From: CAYPNF01 sp964411985
GTDB taxonomy: Bacteria; Verrucomicrobiota; Verrucomicrobiia; Limisphaerales; J093
NCBI GenBank assembly: GCA_964411985.1
Contig: CAYPNF010000045.1
Span: 1-64,000 of the forward strand
Direction: 5' to 3'
DNA: 64,000 nt
The notes below the pieces were generated by a model, which ran no database searches, was not told where the DNA came from, and saw only the letters and a list, made by a program, of their open reading frames with translations. Position 1 is the stretch's first letter. Each line of letters begins with the position of its first letter. Below, piece after piece: positions 45,270 to 53,760 of this stretch. The position numbers and the translations under genes are program-made.

Positions 45270-46372
45270 AGCCTTCCCTCCACCGCATTCTTGCCCTCAA
45301 ACGTCTACTCGGGTGGGGCGTGCGCATGCCTGCTTACTTGCTCTTCTTTGTGACTCATCGCTGTGATGCAAAGTGCGAACATTGTTTCTTTTGGCGCCAG
45401 TTGAACCCATCTGGCTCCTCTGAGCTGAATCTGGATGAGATCGAAGCCCTGGCGTGCTCGATCGGCCCCACCTTGCAGGTCACCTTGACCGGGGGAAGTC
45501 CCGAACTGCGTCATGATCTGCCTCAAATCGCCGCCCTCTTCCACCGGCATTGTCGTCCAGCCAATCTGACCTTCTGCTTCAATGGTTACCATACCGACCG
45601 CATCCTCCGGATGATGCGAGAGACTCTGGAGCTTTGTCCCGGTCAGCGAGTTACGGTGGGGATCTCTCTCGACGGGATTGGGGAGGATCACGATCGGCTG
45701 CGGGGTATGCCGGGCTTGTTTGAAAGGGCTACCAATACGGTTCGCCAGTTGGGCAACCTGAAAGCAGATACGGGTCGGATGCAGCTGATTGCGGGGATCT
45801 GCGTTTCTGAACTGAATCATTCGCGCGTGGAGGCCACCGCTGAGTGGGTCGGGGCATCGCTCCCGGTTGACGTCGTGAAACCGATTCTCGTTCGGGGCGA
45901 TCCACGAAACCCAGGCGCCGTTGGGTCCAATGCCCTCCAGGCCTATCTCCGGATGGTTTCGAACTTTTCCGCACCGCCGAAGCGCCGACCTTGTCGATCC
46001 CAATCCATGTTCTCCCGCCTGGTATGCGCCAAGGAAGTCGTGCAGCGCGAACTGATTTCCAGGATCGCTACTGGCGGAGATGGCCTGATCCGGTGTGCGG
46101 CCACACGTGAAACGGCGGTCGTCCACGCAAACGGAGACGTTGAGGCCTGTGAGCTGCGGTCGGAGAAACTAGGGAATCTACGCGAGAACCAGCTGGACTT
46201 TCGCAGAATCTGGTATGGTCCTGCTGCCTCGCGGTTTCGTGAAGGGCTGGCTGCCAAGCCCTGCAATTGTTACCACCACTGCTTTCTGGCACCGATGATC
46301 TTCCGGTCTCCTCGGCTCTGGCCACGCCTGGCTACGGCCTTCCTTCAGGGAGAACCTGGGTCTTGCCTCTAG
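45266..46372 (+). CDS. Radical SAM protein with SPASM-like C-terminus
   Basis: 368 residues from a GTG at 45266 that overlaps the GT2 stop (GTGA); GGGAGGGGGG lies about eight bases upstream. The 4Fe-4S motif is C33-x3-C37-x2-C40 (THRCDAKCEHC), followed by LTGGSPELR (GGEP-like SAM-binding turn) and GISLDGIGEDHDRLRG. The C-terminal part has further cysteines in a SPASM-like layout (RCAATRETAVVHANGDVEACE, then CNCYHHC) that may bind an auxiliary cluster. Such enzymes modify peptides or sugars. Coupling to two glycosyltransferases suggests modification of a glycan or a lipid-linked precursor (inference). Confidence 0.92.
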   Translation: MKPSLHRILALKRLLGWGVRMPAYLLFFVTHRCDAKCEHCFFWRQLNPSGSSELNLDEIEALACSIGPTLQVTLTGGSPELRHDLPQIAALFHRHCRPANLTFCFNGYHTDRILRMMRETLELCPGQRVTVGISLDGIGEDHDRLRGMPGLFERATNTVRQLGNLKADTGRMQLIAGICVSELNHSRVEATAEWVGASLPVDVVKPILVRGDPRNPGAVGSNALQAYLRMVSNFSAPPKRRPCRSQSMFSRLVCAKEVVQRELISRIATGGDGLIRCAATRETAVVHANGDVEACELRSEKLGNLRENQLDFRRIWYGPAASRFREGLAAKPCNCYHHCFLAPMIFRSPRLWPRLATAFLQGEPGSCL

Positions 46373-46376
46373 GAAA

Positions 46377-47159
46377 TCACGCTCGTTTTCCGGAGCTCTT
46401 TACCGGCTCCGGGACGCGGGGGTGCTCCACCAGGTTGACCTCCGCCGCCGTGAGAGCGAGAAAGGTCTGTTCCAAGGCGCCGTCCGTCCCGCTCTGTTGA
46501 CGCAGTTCTTCGCGTGTTCCCAGGGCGATGAGCCGGCCCTGGTGCATAATGCCGATCCGATCCGCCATCTCCTCAGCCACGCTGAGTTGGTGGGTTGACA
46601 CGAAGATGGTCATTCCTGCGAGGGACTTCTCCTTCAGAAGGTCCTTCAGTACCCGGGCGTGGTGCGGATCCAGTCCCACCATGGGTTCATCCATGACGAA
46701 TACATCAGGGTCATGGAGGAGTGCGGCCGAGATGGCCACCCGCTGCCGCGTACCGTGAGAGAGGCCTTCGATCGCTTTTCCTGCGAAATCCTGCAGGTTG
46801 AAACGCTCCACCAACTCGTGTCCCCGCTCCTGGATCAGTTTCTCGGGCATTTGGAAGAGCTGACCCGTGAAACGGAGGAATTCCCAAGGGGTGAGTTTGT
46901 CGTAGAGAAACGGAAAGTCGGGTACATACGCCAGCCGTTTGCGCGCTTCCAGCGGCTCCTGCTGAATGTCGTGTCCGGCAATGATGGCGCGGCCCGAGTT
47001 CGGCTTGATCAACCCTGCCATCATCTTGATCGTGGTGGTCTTGCCAGCGGCGTTGGGGCCCAGCAACGCAAAGAACTCTCCCGCTCGCAAGTGCAGAGAC
47101 AGGTCGTTGACGGCGACCAGTTCGCCGAACGTCTTGACCAGGTTTTCAAGTTGGATCAT
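46377..47159 (-). CDS. ABC transporter ATP-binding protein (ABC-2 type)
   Basis: 260 residues from the ATG at 47159 (MIQLENLVKTFGELVAV). The open frame to 47609 adds 150 non-coding-like residues that overlap the next gene and is rejected. Walker A GPNAAGKTTT, Q-loop region YVPDFPFLYDKLT, signature LSHGTRQRV, Walker B VFVMDEPMVGLD and H-loop VSTHQLSVAEE are intact. This is the CcmA/NatA-like export group that pairs with ABC-2 permeases. No permease is adjacent; the permease-like gene at 22-23.7 kb is a candidate partner but distant. It converges with the radical SAM gene (4 bp between stops) and follows the membrane-anchored unknown by 8 bp. Confidence 0.93.
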   Translation of the reverse strand: MIQLENLVKTFGELVAVNDLSLHLRAGEFFALLGPNAAGKTTTIKMMAGLIKPNSGRAIIAGHDIQQEPLEARKRLAYVPDFPFLYDKLTPWEFLRFTGQLFQMPEKLIQERGHELVERFNLQDFAGKAIEGLSHGTRQRVAISAALLHDPDVFVMDEPMVGLDPHHARVLKDLLKEKSLAGMTIFVSTHQLSVAEEMADRIGIMHQGRLIALGTREELRQQSGTDGALEQTFLALTAAEVNLVEHPRVPEPVKSSGKRA

Positions 47160-47167
47160 GGAGGGAT

Positions 47168-47992
47168 CTAAAGACCGAGCAGCGCTTCGTTGAGCAGCAA
47201 GACCTGGTTGGGAAGCTCCACCCGGAGGATCTCGCCCACCCGGCTCACGTAGACGGTGACGGAGTATTTCTCGAGCAGCTTCATCTGGAGGCGATAGACC
47301 CTCACCCGCGTATGGCCCATCGGCAGCCAGTCCGTGCGCGCTTCCCAGCGCAGGTTCGACGCGAGCTGTTGGAGTGATTCCTTTTGAAAGAGAGATCCAG
47401 GCCCCAGGTTTCCCAGCAACGCCATGGCCCAGGGAGTACCCAATGACCCGAGGAGGAACTCTGGACGGGCGAGTTCCTCGAAGGTCCACGACAGTTGTGA
47501 AGACTGACCCTGCGCTTCGGTGCGCAGAAGGACTCTCTCCTTCTCGGCGTCCGCCTGGAGTTCCCAGGTGGTCGGGCGCAGGATGATCCGCGTGCCGAGT
47601 TTGCGCCAAGTGTAGTTGGTGGAGAATTCCAGCTGGGTGCTCAGGCGGAAAAGATGGGGAGGTTCGCCCAGCAAGGCACTCCCCTCCAGGCTCAGCGTGT
47701 AACTCGAAAGCCTCCGAACCTGCCCCTCGAGTTCCTCACGGTCCGCGTTCACCTTGCCTGAGGCAAGTTCTTCCCCCACGTTGGGTGACCACCTCAACTG
47801 TCCCAGCTTCTTCCCCCCCACGATCACGTTCAAAGCCGAGTCGTCCGGGGCGATCAGAATTTTCTGCCAGACTTGCAGCGCCGGAATGGGTGAACCAGCA
47901 TCGGCTCCCTCCATCATCTCGGACCTCCAGAGCAGCACGTTCATCGCCACCCAGAACAGGATCACCAGGGCGAAGTAGAGCCGTCGGAGCAT
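47168..47992 (-). CDS. Membrane-anchored hypothetical protein
   Basis: 274 residues, family not recognised. One N-terminal hydrophobic helix (LYFALVILFWVAMNVLLW) is probably an uncleaved anchor. The remainder is a soluble beta-rich domain with repeated patterns such as YTLSLEGSALLGEPPHLFRLSTQLEF and WTFEELARPEFLLGSLG, ending VGEILRVELPNQVLLLNEAL. It is likely to lie in the periplasm. It ends 8 bp before the ABC ATPase gene and starts 20 bp after the LysM/TPR gene, so the three form a likely operon and may act in export or envelope maintenance (inference). Confidence 0.8.
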   Translation of the reverse strand: MLRRLYFALVILFWVAMNVLLWRSEMMEGADAGSPIPALQVWQKILIAPDDSALNVIVGGKKLGQLRWSPNVGEELASGKVNADREELEGQVRRLSSYTLSLEGSALLGEPPHLFRLSTQLEFSTNYTWRKLGTRIILRPTTWELQADAEKERVLLRTEAQGQSSQLSWTFEELARPEFLLGSLGTPWAMALLGNLGPGSLFQKESLQQLASNLRWEARTDWLPMGHTRVRVYRLQMKLLEKYSVTVYVSRVGEILRVELPNQVLLLNEALLGL

Positions 47993-48012
47993 GCGCGTGA
48001 ACGAAGGTCGGA

Positions 48013-48954
48013 TCAGGGCACTCTCAGGGTCTGGCCGGCCCGCAGTTTTCGCGCATCCACTGAGGGATTTGCGGCCTGCAGATCTGCGAGCTTCACTCCC
48101 CGTTTACGTGCAATCGAAGCCAGGGTCTCACCGGAACGGACGGTGTGTGTTTTGGTGGAGAGGATCTGCGCAGGCAGGGTGGTGGATGGTTTCGAAGCGC
48201 CCGGGGCGAGCGTGGGAGGGGTGGGCTTCTGGGCGTCGCGATTGGCCTGAGCCCCTGACATGGATGGGGCGCTTGTGATGGGGGCGTTGGTGGCTGTGAA
48301 TACAACGGGCGGGGGAACAGCGCGGTTGCTGTTGTTGAGCGGGGTCCGAGGCTGCGTCGGTGGAACCGCAGGTTGGTTGCTCTGGGCCTGGAGCGAGCGA
48401 AGATAGGCCTTGAGTTGGTTGTTCTCCACCAACAGTTGCTGGCCATAGATCTGAAGCACCTGGTGTTGTTGGCGTAGAGTCGAATTCTCCTTGGTCAGCT
48501 CCAACTGTTTGGCAGTAAGATTGTCGATCTCCTTCTGGACTTGCGGGGTTTGTGGGCGCAGGGGGGCGCTCTCGGCGAGCTCAATCTTGCAGACGTTGAC
48601 GAACTGGCGGGCAGTGTCCGATTGTTTCCAGTCTGGGCGAAGTTCCAGCAGTTTCTCGAAGTGATAGATCGCGAAGGCGGGCTTCTTGATGTTCTGGTAG
48701 TAGATCAAACCCAGCTCCCAGTGAGCCAACGCCAGCCGGGGATTCGCCTCCAGCGCCTTCTCCAGGGATTCCACCGCCTCTTTATAATTGTAGGCGGCCT
48801 TCTTGGCCCGCGCGTCGGCGATCAGTGAGTTCTTCTCGTCATCGGAACCTCCACCAAAGAAGGGAGAACACCCGCCTAGCAGCAAGCAGGCGGCCAACAG
48901 GATGCCGGCACGCAGGAAAGTGCCGCGATCCAACCAATGCCATCTCATGTTCAT
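48013..48954 (-). CDS. LysM/TPR lipoprotein
   Basis: 313 residues from the ATG at 48954; the upstream in-frame start at 48984 is less likely. The lipobox LLGGC gives a lipoprotein. Residues ~40-120 contain TPR-like helices (YKEAVESLEKALEANPRLALAHWELGLI). Residues ~135-190 are a coiled coil (KEIDNLTAKQLELTKENSTLRQQ). A Pro/Asn/Ser-rich linker follows, and the last 45 residues form a LysM peptidoglycan-binding domain (THTVRSGETLASIARKRGVKLADLQAANP). It probably tethers an outer- or inner-membrane complex to peptidoglycan. Confidence 0.92.
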   Translation of the reverse strand: MNMRWHWLDRGTFLRAGILLAACLLLGGCSPFFGGGSDDEKNSLIADARAKKAAYNYKEAVESLEKALEANPRLALAHWELGLIYYQNIKKPAFAIYHFEKLLELRPDWKQSDTARQFVNVCKIELAESAPLRPQTPQVQKEIDNLTAKQLELTKENSTLRQQHQVLQIYGQQLLVENNQLKAYLRSLQAQSNQPAVPPTQPRTPLNNSNRAVPPPVVFTATNAPITSAPSMSGAQANRDAQKPTPPTLAPGASKPSTTLPAQILSTKTHTVRSGETLASIARKRGVKLADLQAANPSVDARKLRAGQTLRVP

Positions 48955-48984
48955 GGACAAAAGCCGCACCCGGCGGCGAACCAC

Positions 48985-49541
48985 CCGCCGCTGAGGCGAT
49001 CAAAGAGGCTGGCACCCACAACCCGTGAGCAGCCCCGCCGCCAGTGCGAGGGTGACAGATCCCCGCAGCGCACTTGCGTTAACATTATGAATGCGAAACT
49101 AATCGATCGTTTCCGCTAGCGCAACGGTAATAGCCAGCCCGTGTCACCACGCTCCCCGCCGCTCTCCCAAAGTGGTCGCAGAACGGGAGGAGGGATGGGA
49201 ATCCGCCAGGTTTTGGTAGGGACGGACCGCTGGGCCGTCCGCACCCCGGACATCGCAGCGCGATGTCCCTGCCTTGCCTTCCCACCGCACATCCCTCCCC
49301 ACGGGTGCGGCGCCCCTAGGTGCCGCTTTCCCCGTCCCCTCCTCGTTCTCGTCCTCGTCCTCATCCCACGCAAAAAGAGGAAAAAAGCGGTACTTCCCTT
49401 CGCTCCCCACCGCACTGCACCAAAAGCTGTCGCAGAGCGGAAGGCTCGTGAACGCTGAGAGAATCTCCGCGCAGACAACCGATTCTACTATACTCCTACA
49501 CAATTGGATGTTATGTATTCTGGACTGACCCTCATACAAGA
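48985..49541. other. Long intergenic region containing repeat copy C2
   Basis: No gene supported. Positions 49155-49456 are occupied by the intergenic element. The 48985-49150 part is unique DNA between divergent genes. The 49456-49541 part is AT-richer and probably carries the promoter of the second PQQ-like gene. Confidence 0.6.
49155..49456 (-). repeat. GA-tract/hairpin intergenic element, long form (copy C2)
   Basis: Inverted relative to C1 and C3. It carries two hairpins: ggacatcgc/gcgatgtcc arms at 49248-49268 with a 3-nt loop, and ggacgg/ccgtcc arms at 49220-49240. Also present are the GA-rich tract (complement at about 49338-49370), the ctaggtgccgctttccccg segment and the caaaagctgtcgcag edge. 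At 49155-49190 a second, diverged copy of the edge motif appears to abut it. Confidence 0.92.
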
Positions 49542-50936
49542 ATGTTCACACGTCGATGTGCAGAGTTGCGGCGGGAAATCAGCAGCTTGGAATGGCTGAG
49601 ACGGCTTTGGTGTTTCGGGACGGTTTTTCGCGTCGTAGGCCGGATCGGACTGCTGGCTGGGTTGTACGTTTCTTTGGCGAGCTTTGAAGTCCACTCTGAG
49701 AATTGGCCACAATGGCGCGGACCTTTCCTCAATGGGTCCACCACCGAGACCAACCTCCCGGTGGAATTCGGGCGAACCGAGAAGGTCGCTTGGAGCACTC
49801 CGCTGCCTGGACGCAGCGGCGCGACCCCGGTCGTTTGGGGTGACTCCGTATTCCTGCCCAGCCCGGACCCGGACAAGAACCTCTTGCTGTTTTGCCTGGA
49901 CGCCGGTACCGGGCAAGTGCGGTGGCAGAAACGAGTTTCGGGGGGGGATCAAGTGATGGGTAAGAACAACATGGCCTCGTGTTCTGCCGTGACAGATGGC
50001 AAAGCCGTCTATTCGTTATTTGCGACCGGGGAACTGGCCGCCTTCGATTACGCGGGGAAGGAGTTGTGGCGCTTGTCGCTGGCGCAGGAATATGGCAAGT
50101 TCGCTCACCTGTTCCAGTACGGTGCCAGCCCGTTGCTGTTCGCTGAAAAGCTATACATCCCCATCCTGCAGCGGAATCCTTCCACCTACGGGCATGCTCA
50201 GGATGCCAAGCCAGACCGGCAATCGTGGCTGGTCTGTGTCAACCCCGTGACCGGTAAGATTGACTGGGCGCACGAACGCAAGACCGACGCCCGCGAGGAA
50301 GCTATGGAGGCCTATACCACTCCCATGCCTTTCGAAGGACCGAACGGCTCCGAGTTGATCGTGGTGGGAGGCGATGCGGTGACTTCCCATCGACCGGAGA
50401 ATGGCGAGGAACTCTGGAGATTTCCCGGGTTGAACGCCAAGAAGATCTCTGGGGGGCGAATCGTACCGAGCCCAGTGGTCGCCCCCGGCTTCCTCTTTGC
50501 GTGTGGCCCCAAGCGGGAGACGTTGGTGGCCATTCCGGCCGGACTGCGAGGCGTCACGACCACGAACGTGGTGGCGTGGAGAACCGACCAGTACGTTCCC
50601 GATGTTTGCACACCGCTCGTCTACCAGGGTAGGTTGTTCGTATTGGATGGAGATCGCCAAATGCTCACCTGTTACCGACCGGCCACCGGTGACAAGGTGT
50701 GGCAGGGGAAACTTGGGGTGCGCGAGATCTTTAGCGCCTCCCCGACGGGTGCGGATGGAAAGATTTACTGCATGAGTGAGGAGGCGACGATCGTCGTGCT
50801 GTCTGCCGGGGAAAGCTTCGAAATCCTCTCCACGGTGGCTCTCGAGGAGGGGCCGGCCATGTCCAGCATTGTGGCTGCGGGCGGTCGGCTGTTTGTTCGC
50901 ACCGCGAAGAACCTCTACTGCATCGGAAACAAATAG
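49542..50936 (+). CDS. Secreted PQQ-like beta-propeller protein (copy 2)
   Basis: 464 residues. A long basic N-terminus leads to a hydrophobic stretch (IGLLAGLYVSLASFEVHS), then NWPQWRGPFLNGSTTETNLP as in the paralogue at 29505-30818. Blades include LFCLDAGTGQVRWQKRVSG, GKIDWAHERKTDA, GEELWRFPGLN and GDKVWQGKLG; the end LYCIGNK is shared. It is BamB/PQQ_2-like in fold with no dehydrogenase cofactor domain. It sits 3 bp before the FGE-like gene, so the two proteins are probably made together and may form a secreted complex. Confidence 0.92.
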   Translation: MFTRRCAELRREISSLEWLRRLWCFGTVFRVVGRIGLLAGLYVSLASFEVHSENWPQWRGPFLNGSTTETNLPVEFGRTEKVAWSTPLPGRSGATPVVWGDSVFLPSPDPDKNLLLFCLDAGTGQVRWQKRVSGGDQVMGKNNMASCSAVTDGKAVYSLFATGELAAFDYAGKELWRLSLAQEYGKFAHLFQYGASPLLFAEKLYIPILQRNPSTYGHAQDAKPDRQSWLVCVNPVTGKIDWAHERKTDAREEAMEAYTTPMPFEGPNGSELIVVGGDAVTSHRPENGEELWRFPGLNAKKISGGRIVPSPVVAPGFLFACGPKRETLVAIPAGLRGVTTTNVVAWRTDQYVPDVCTPLVYQGRLFVLDGDRQMLTCYRPATGDKVWQGKLGVREIFSASPTGADGKIYCMSEEATIVVLSAGESFEILSTVALEEGPAMSSIVAAGGRLFVRTAKNLYCIGNK

Positions 50937-50939
50937 GCC

Positions 50940-51737
50940 ATGAGTCCTGCACGCATCCGTTCCAGAATCTGCGGTGGGTTGACTTGGGCCTGCCTGCTGG
51001 TGTCACTACCCACTCGCGGCGCGGAGGGAGGAGGGCCTGCTCCAGCCTCGCTAGGCGAAGCGGGTTCCGTGATCACCTGGACTAACAGTCTGGGCATGCG
51101 GTTTCGGACTGTGCCGGGAACCCGGGTGCTCTTCAGCATCTGGGAAACCCGCGTTCAGGACTACCAGGCCTTTGTGGAGGACCGGAAACACCCTTGGTCA
51201 CCCCCGGGTTTTGCGCACGGACCACAACATCCAGTCGCCAATGTCAACTGGGAGGACTCCACGGCCTTTTGCCGGTGGCTGACCGATCGGGAACGAGAGG
51301 CCGGAAACCTGTCCGCAAAGCAGAAGTATCGGTTGCCCACCGACCAGGAGTGGAGCATCGCCGCTGGCGTTAGACCCGAGACGGGAAAGACCCCGGAAGC
51401 CCGGATGAAACAGCATCGGGTTTGGCCTTGGGGTTCCTACTGGCCGCCAGTGGCGGGCGACGGCAATTATGGTGAGAAGCTCAAAATCGACCCATTCCCC
51501 GCGACGGCGCCTGTAGGGAGTTCCCGTCCGAACCCCGCCGGGCTGTTCGACCTGGGCGGGAATGTTTGGGAATGGACGGAGGACTGGTACAATGAGGCGG
51601 GGGTGACCAAAGCCCTTCGCGGTGGTTCGTTCAGTGACTCCCAGCCTTCGTATCTTCTGACCACGTATCGACTCAACGGCACGATGAATCTGACCAATGA
51701 GGACTTTGGTTTCCGGCTGGTCCTCGAGTCCCCTTGA
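50940..51737 (+). CDS. Secreted FGE-sulfatase-fold protein (SUMF1-like), probably non-catalytic
   Basis: 265 residues with signal peptide (LTWACLLVSLPTRGAEG). Fold motifs are clear: GMRFRTVPGTRVLFSIWETRVQDYQAFVE, VNWEDSTAFCRWLTDRERE, YRLPTDQEWSIAAGV, LGGNVWEWTEDW and ALRGGSF...EDFGFRLV. True formylglycine-generating enzymes have a catalytic Cys pair in the segment between RGGSF and the FGFR end; here that segment has no Cys. It therefore probably serves a binding role (as in VapB/DUF-like or Diversity-generating target FGE folds) rather than sulfatase activation. It follows the PQQ-like gene by 3 bp. Confidence 0.9.
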   Translation: MSPARIRSRICGGLTWACLLVSLPTRGAEGGGPAPASLGEAGSVITWTNSLGMRFRTVPGTRVLFSIWETRVQDYQAFVEDRKHPWSPPGFAHGPQHPVANVNWEDSTAFCRWLTDREREAGNLSAKQKYRLPTDQEWSIAAGVRPETGKTPEARMKQHRVWPWGSYWPPVAGDGNYGEKLKIDPFPATAPVGSSRPNPAGLFDLGGNVWEWTEDWYNEAGVTKALRGGSFSDSQPSYLLTTYRLNGTMNLTNEDFGFRLVLESP

Positions 51738-51759
51738 GCTTTCAACCGCTGCGAACTCT

Positions 51760-52833
51760 ATGGCCCGACCCGTTCGAATCGAGTATCCTGGTGCGTTCTA
51801 CCACCTGACCAGCCGAGGGAATCAGGGTAACCCCATCTTTCGCGACGACGTTGACCGCGGGATGTTTCTCAAGGCCTTGGGTGACGCCTGTGAGCGGACC
51901 GGCTGGAGGGTGCATGCCTATGTCCTGATGCCCAATCACTATCATCTCTTGCTGGAGACTCCGGAACCGAACTTGGTATTGGGGATGAAGTGGCTTCAGG
52001 GGACTTACACCAGGAGATTCAACCTGCGGCACAAGATCAGTGGACATTTGCTTCAAGGCCGATATCGGGCCGTGCTGGTGGATTCGCGGGATGGAGGAAA
52101 CCTGGAGAAGGTCGCTACCTACATCCACCTCAACCCCGCACGCTGCGGGTTGGTTCGGCCAGGTTTGGAACCCCTCGAGCAGTTCGCTTGGAGTAGTTAC
52201 CCGCTCTATCTTGCGGAAGGGAAGGAACGACCGCCGTGGTTGCACGTGGATCAGGTGATGGCAGCTTGTCCCTCGGGTCGAAACCGTCGTGGATATCAGG
52301 ATTATCAAGAGGCGTTGTCCGCCGAGCAGGGGCTTCCCGAGACGCGTCAGGAATGGGCGCAACGATGGCAACGGGTCCGACAGGGTTGGTACTTTGGAGA
52401 GGATGACTTTCGAGAACGGTTGCTGGGCCTTGTAGCCGAAGCTGTCCGCGGACATCAGCGCCAGTCGTTTGTCGGTCAGACGATGACCCTGCACGGGGAG
52501 CGCGAGGCCGAGGTCTGGCTCAAGGACGCGATGGCGCGGCTGGAGGTGACCGAGGCTGACCTGGCCGCAGGGGCAAAGTCGGCTCCCGCAAAGCAGGTGC
52601 TTGCCTGGTGGCTCTGGAAACGGACCCTGGTGTCCCGCGCGTGGATTTCCCGGAGACTTCAGATGGGTGCCGAGGCCGCGATAAGCAGAGCGGTTCGTCT
52701 GGTGGAGGTTTCCGTATCCTCGGATATCCTCGCCTGGAAGGCCCGTCTGATGGCGCCGGCGGAGCCTCCTTACCCAGAGGTGGCGGAAAGCTCGGGCATG
52801 GACCAACTGACCGCACCCACGTTCATCGACTGA
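51760..52833 (+). CDS. REP-associated tyrosine transposase (Y1/RAYT family)
   Basis: 357 residues from the ATG at 51760 (MARPVRIEYPGAFYHLTSRG, the usual start of this group). HUH metal-binding motif H60-Y-H62 (MPNHYHLLLETP) and nucleophile candidate Y83 (GTYTRRFN), then LQGRYRAVLVD and TYIHLNPARCGLV, all family-typical. The C-terminal ~130 residues carry a DnaA-like/HTH domain (LAWWLWKRTLVSRAWISRRLQMG). These single-copy, non-flanked Y1 enzymes are linked to dispersal of REP palindromes. No IS200-style ends are seen. It sits between element copies at 49.2 and 55.9 kb. It is intact, with no frameshift. Confidence 0.93.
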   Translation: MARPVRIEYPGAFYHLTSRGNQGNPIFRDDVDRGMFLKALGDACERTGWRVHAYVLMPNHYHLLLETPEPNLVLGMKWLQGTYTRRFNLRHKISGHLLQGRYRAVLVDSRDGGNLEKVATYIHLNPARCGLVRPGLEPLEQFAWSSYPLYLAEGKERPPWLHVDQVMAACPSGRNRRGYQDYQEALSAEQGLPETRQEWAQRWQRVRQGWYFGEDDFRERLLGLVAEAVRGHQRQSFVGQTMTLHGEREAEVWLKDAMARLEVTEADLAAGAKSAPAKQVLAWWLWKRTLVSRAWISRRLQMGAEAAISRAVRLVEVSVSSDILAWKARLMAPAEPPYPEVAESSGMDQLTAPTFID

Positions 52834-52855
52834 ACCCCTGTCACGCCCCGTTGCC

Positions 52856-53743
52856 ATGAGAATCTCAAAACCGATCATCCAACCCGAGGGATCGGCCCCG
52901 GAGTTCTTCTCCGCGCAGGTTTCTGAAGCCAGACGCTTCTTTCTGGACCTCGCACCCAATGCCGAGGTGCCGCTAGCGGTCGTCTGTGGCGGGTGCGAAC
53001 GATGTGCGCCCGAGTACTTGGTGCGAAGAAGAACCTTCCCCTACTATTCCATCGAGTTTGTCGCGTCAGGACGGGGGCTTCTGCGCATGCAAGGGAAGGA
53101 GTATGAACTCGAGCCAGGACGCCTCTTCCTCTACGGCCCCGGCCTTCCCCACGAGATCTCGACGCTGCCCAGTGCCCCCATGGTGAAGTACTTTGTGGAT
53201 TTCACCGGCCAACAAGCCCTGCCTCTTCTGGCGGAGTGTGGCCTGCGCATGGGGCAGGTGGTCCACGTCTTTGCCGACAACGAAGTCCAAGCAGTTTTTG
53301 AGGATCTCATCCGCAGCGGCCTGCGAGTGACGGGACTCAGCTCTCGACTGTGCCTGAAGCTGCTGGAAGTGCTCATCCTGAAGATTGCCGAATCGCTCTC
53401 TCCCTGGGAAGGACGCGAGACCCAAGCCTTCGTGACCTATCGACATTGCCGACAGTTCATCCAGGAGAATTGTCGGAGGTTGCGAAGTCTCGACCAGGTC
53501 GCGAGTGAATGTCACCTCAACGGCGCCTATCTCTGCCGCCTCTTCCGCCGCTATGACCATCAGACCCCTTACCAGTATCTCTTGCGACTCCGGCTCAATC
53601 TGGCTGCGGAGGTGCTGCAAAGGCCGGGGTCGATGGTGAAACAGGCTGCCGAGGAGGCAGGTTTCAGCGACCCATTCCATTTCTCGCGCGCCTTCAAATC
53701 CGCATTTGGCCTTTCACCCGCCGCCTTCCAGAAACTGCGTTGA
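52856..53743 (+). CDS. AraC-family transcription regulator
   Basis: 295 residues. The N-terminal half is a cupin-like ligand-binding domain (YYSIEFVASGRGLLRMQGKEYELEPGRLFLYGPGLPHEIS). The C-terminal ~100 residues hold two helix-turn-helices (RSLDQVASECHLNGAYLCRLFRRY and MVKQAAEEAGFSDPFHFSRAFKSAFGLSPAAFQ). It probably activates a carbohydrate-use operon in response to a sugar. The target cannot be identified: the following 600 bp are repeats, and the preceding gene is the transposase 22 bp upstream. Confidence 0.94.
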   Translation: MRISKPIIQPEGSAPEFFSAQVSEARRFFLDLAPNAEVPLAVVCGGCERCAPEYLVRRRTFPYYSIEFVASGRGLLRMQGKEYELEPGRLFLYGPGLPHEISTLPSAPMVKYFVDFTGQQALPLLAECGLRMGQVVHVFADNEVQAVFEDLIRSGLRVTGLSSRLCLKLLEVLILKIAESLSPWEGRETQAFVTYRHCRQFIQENCRRLRSLDQVASECHLNGAYLCRLFRRYDHQTPYQYLLRLRLNLAAEVLQRPGSMVKQAAEEAGFSDPFHFSRAFKSAFGLSPAAFQKLR

Positions 53744-53760
53744 GACGAGGAAATCCTAAA

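Noticed and set aside
47160..47609. N-terminal extension of the ABC ATPase frame
   Set aside because: It overlaps the well-supported membrane-anchored gene, lacks domain features and the ATPase starts naturally at MIQLENL (47159).
51760..52833. IS200/IS605 insertion sequence
   Set aside because: The enzyme is longer, has the RAYT-type start and DnaA-like C-terminus, and no subterminal IS ends or accessory TnpB are present.
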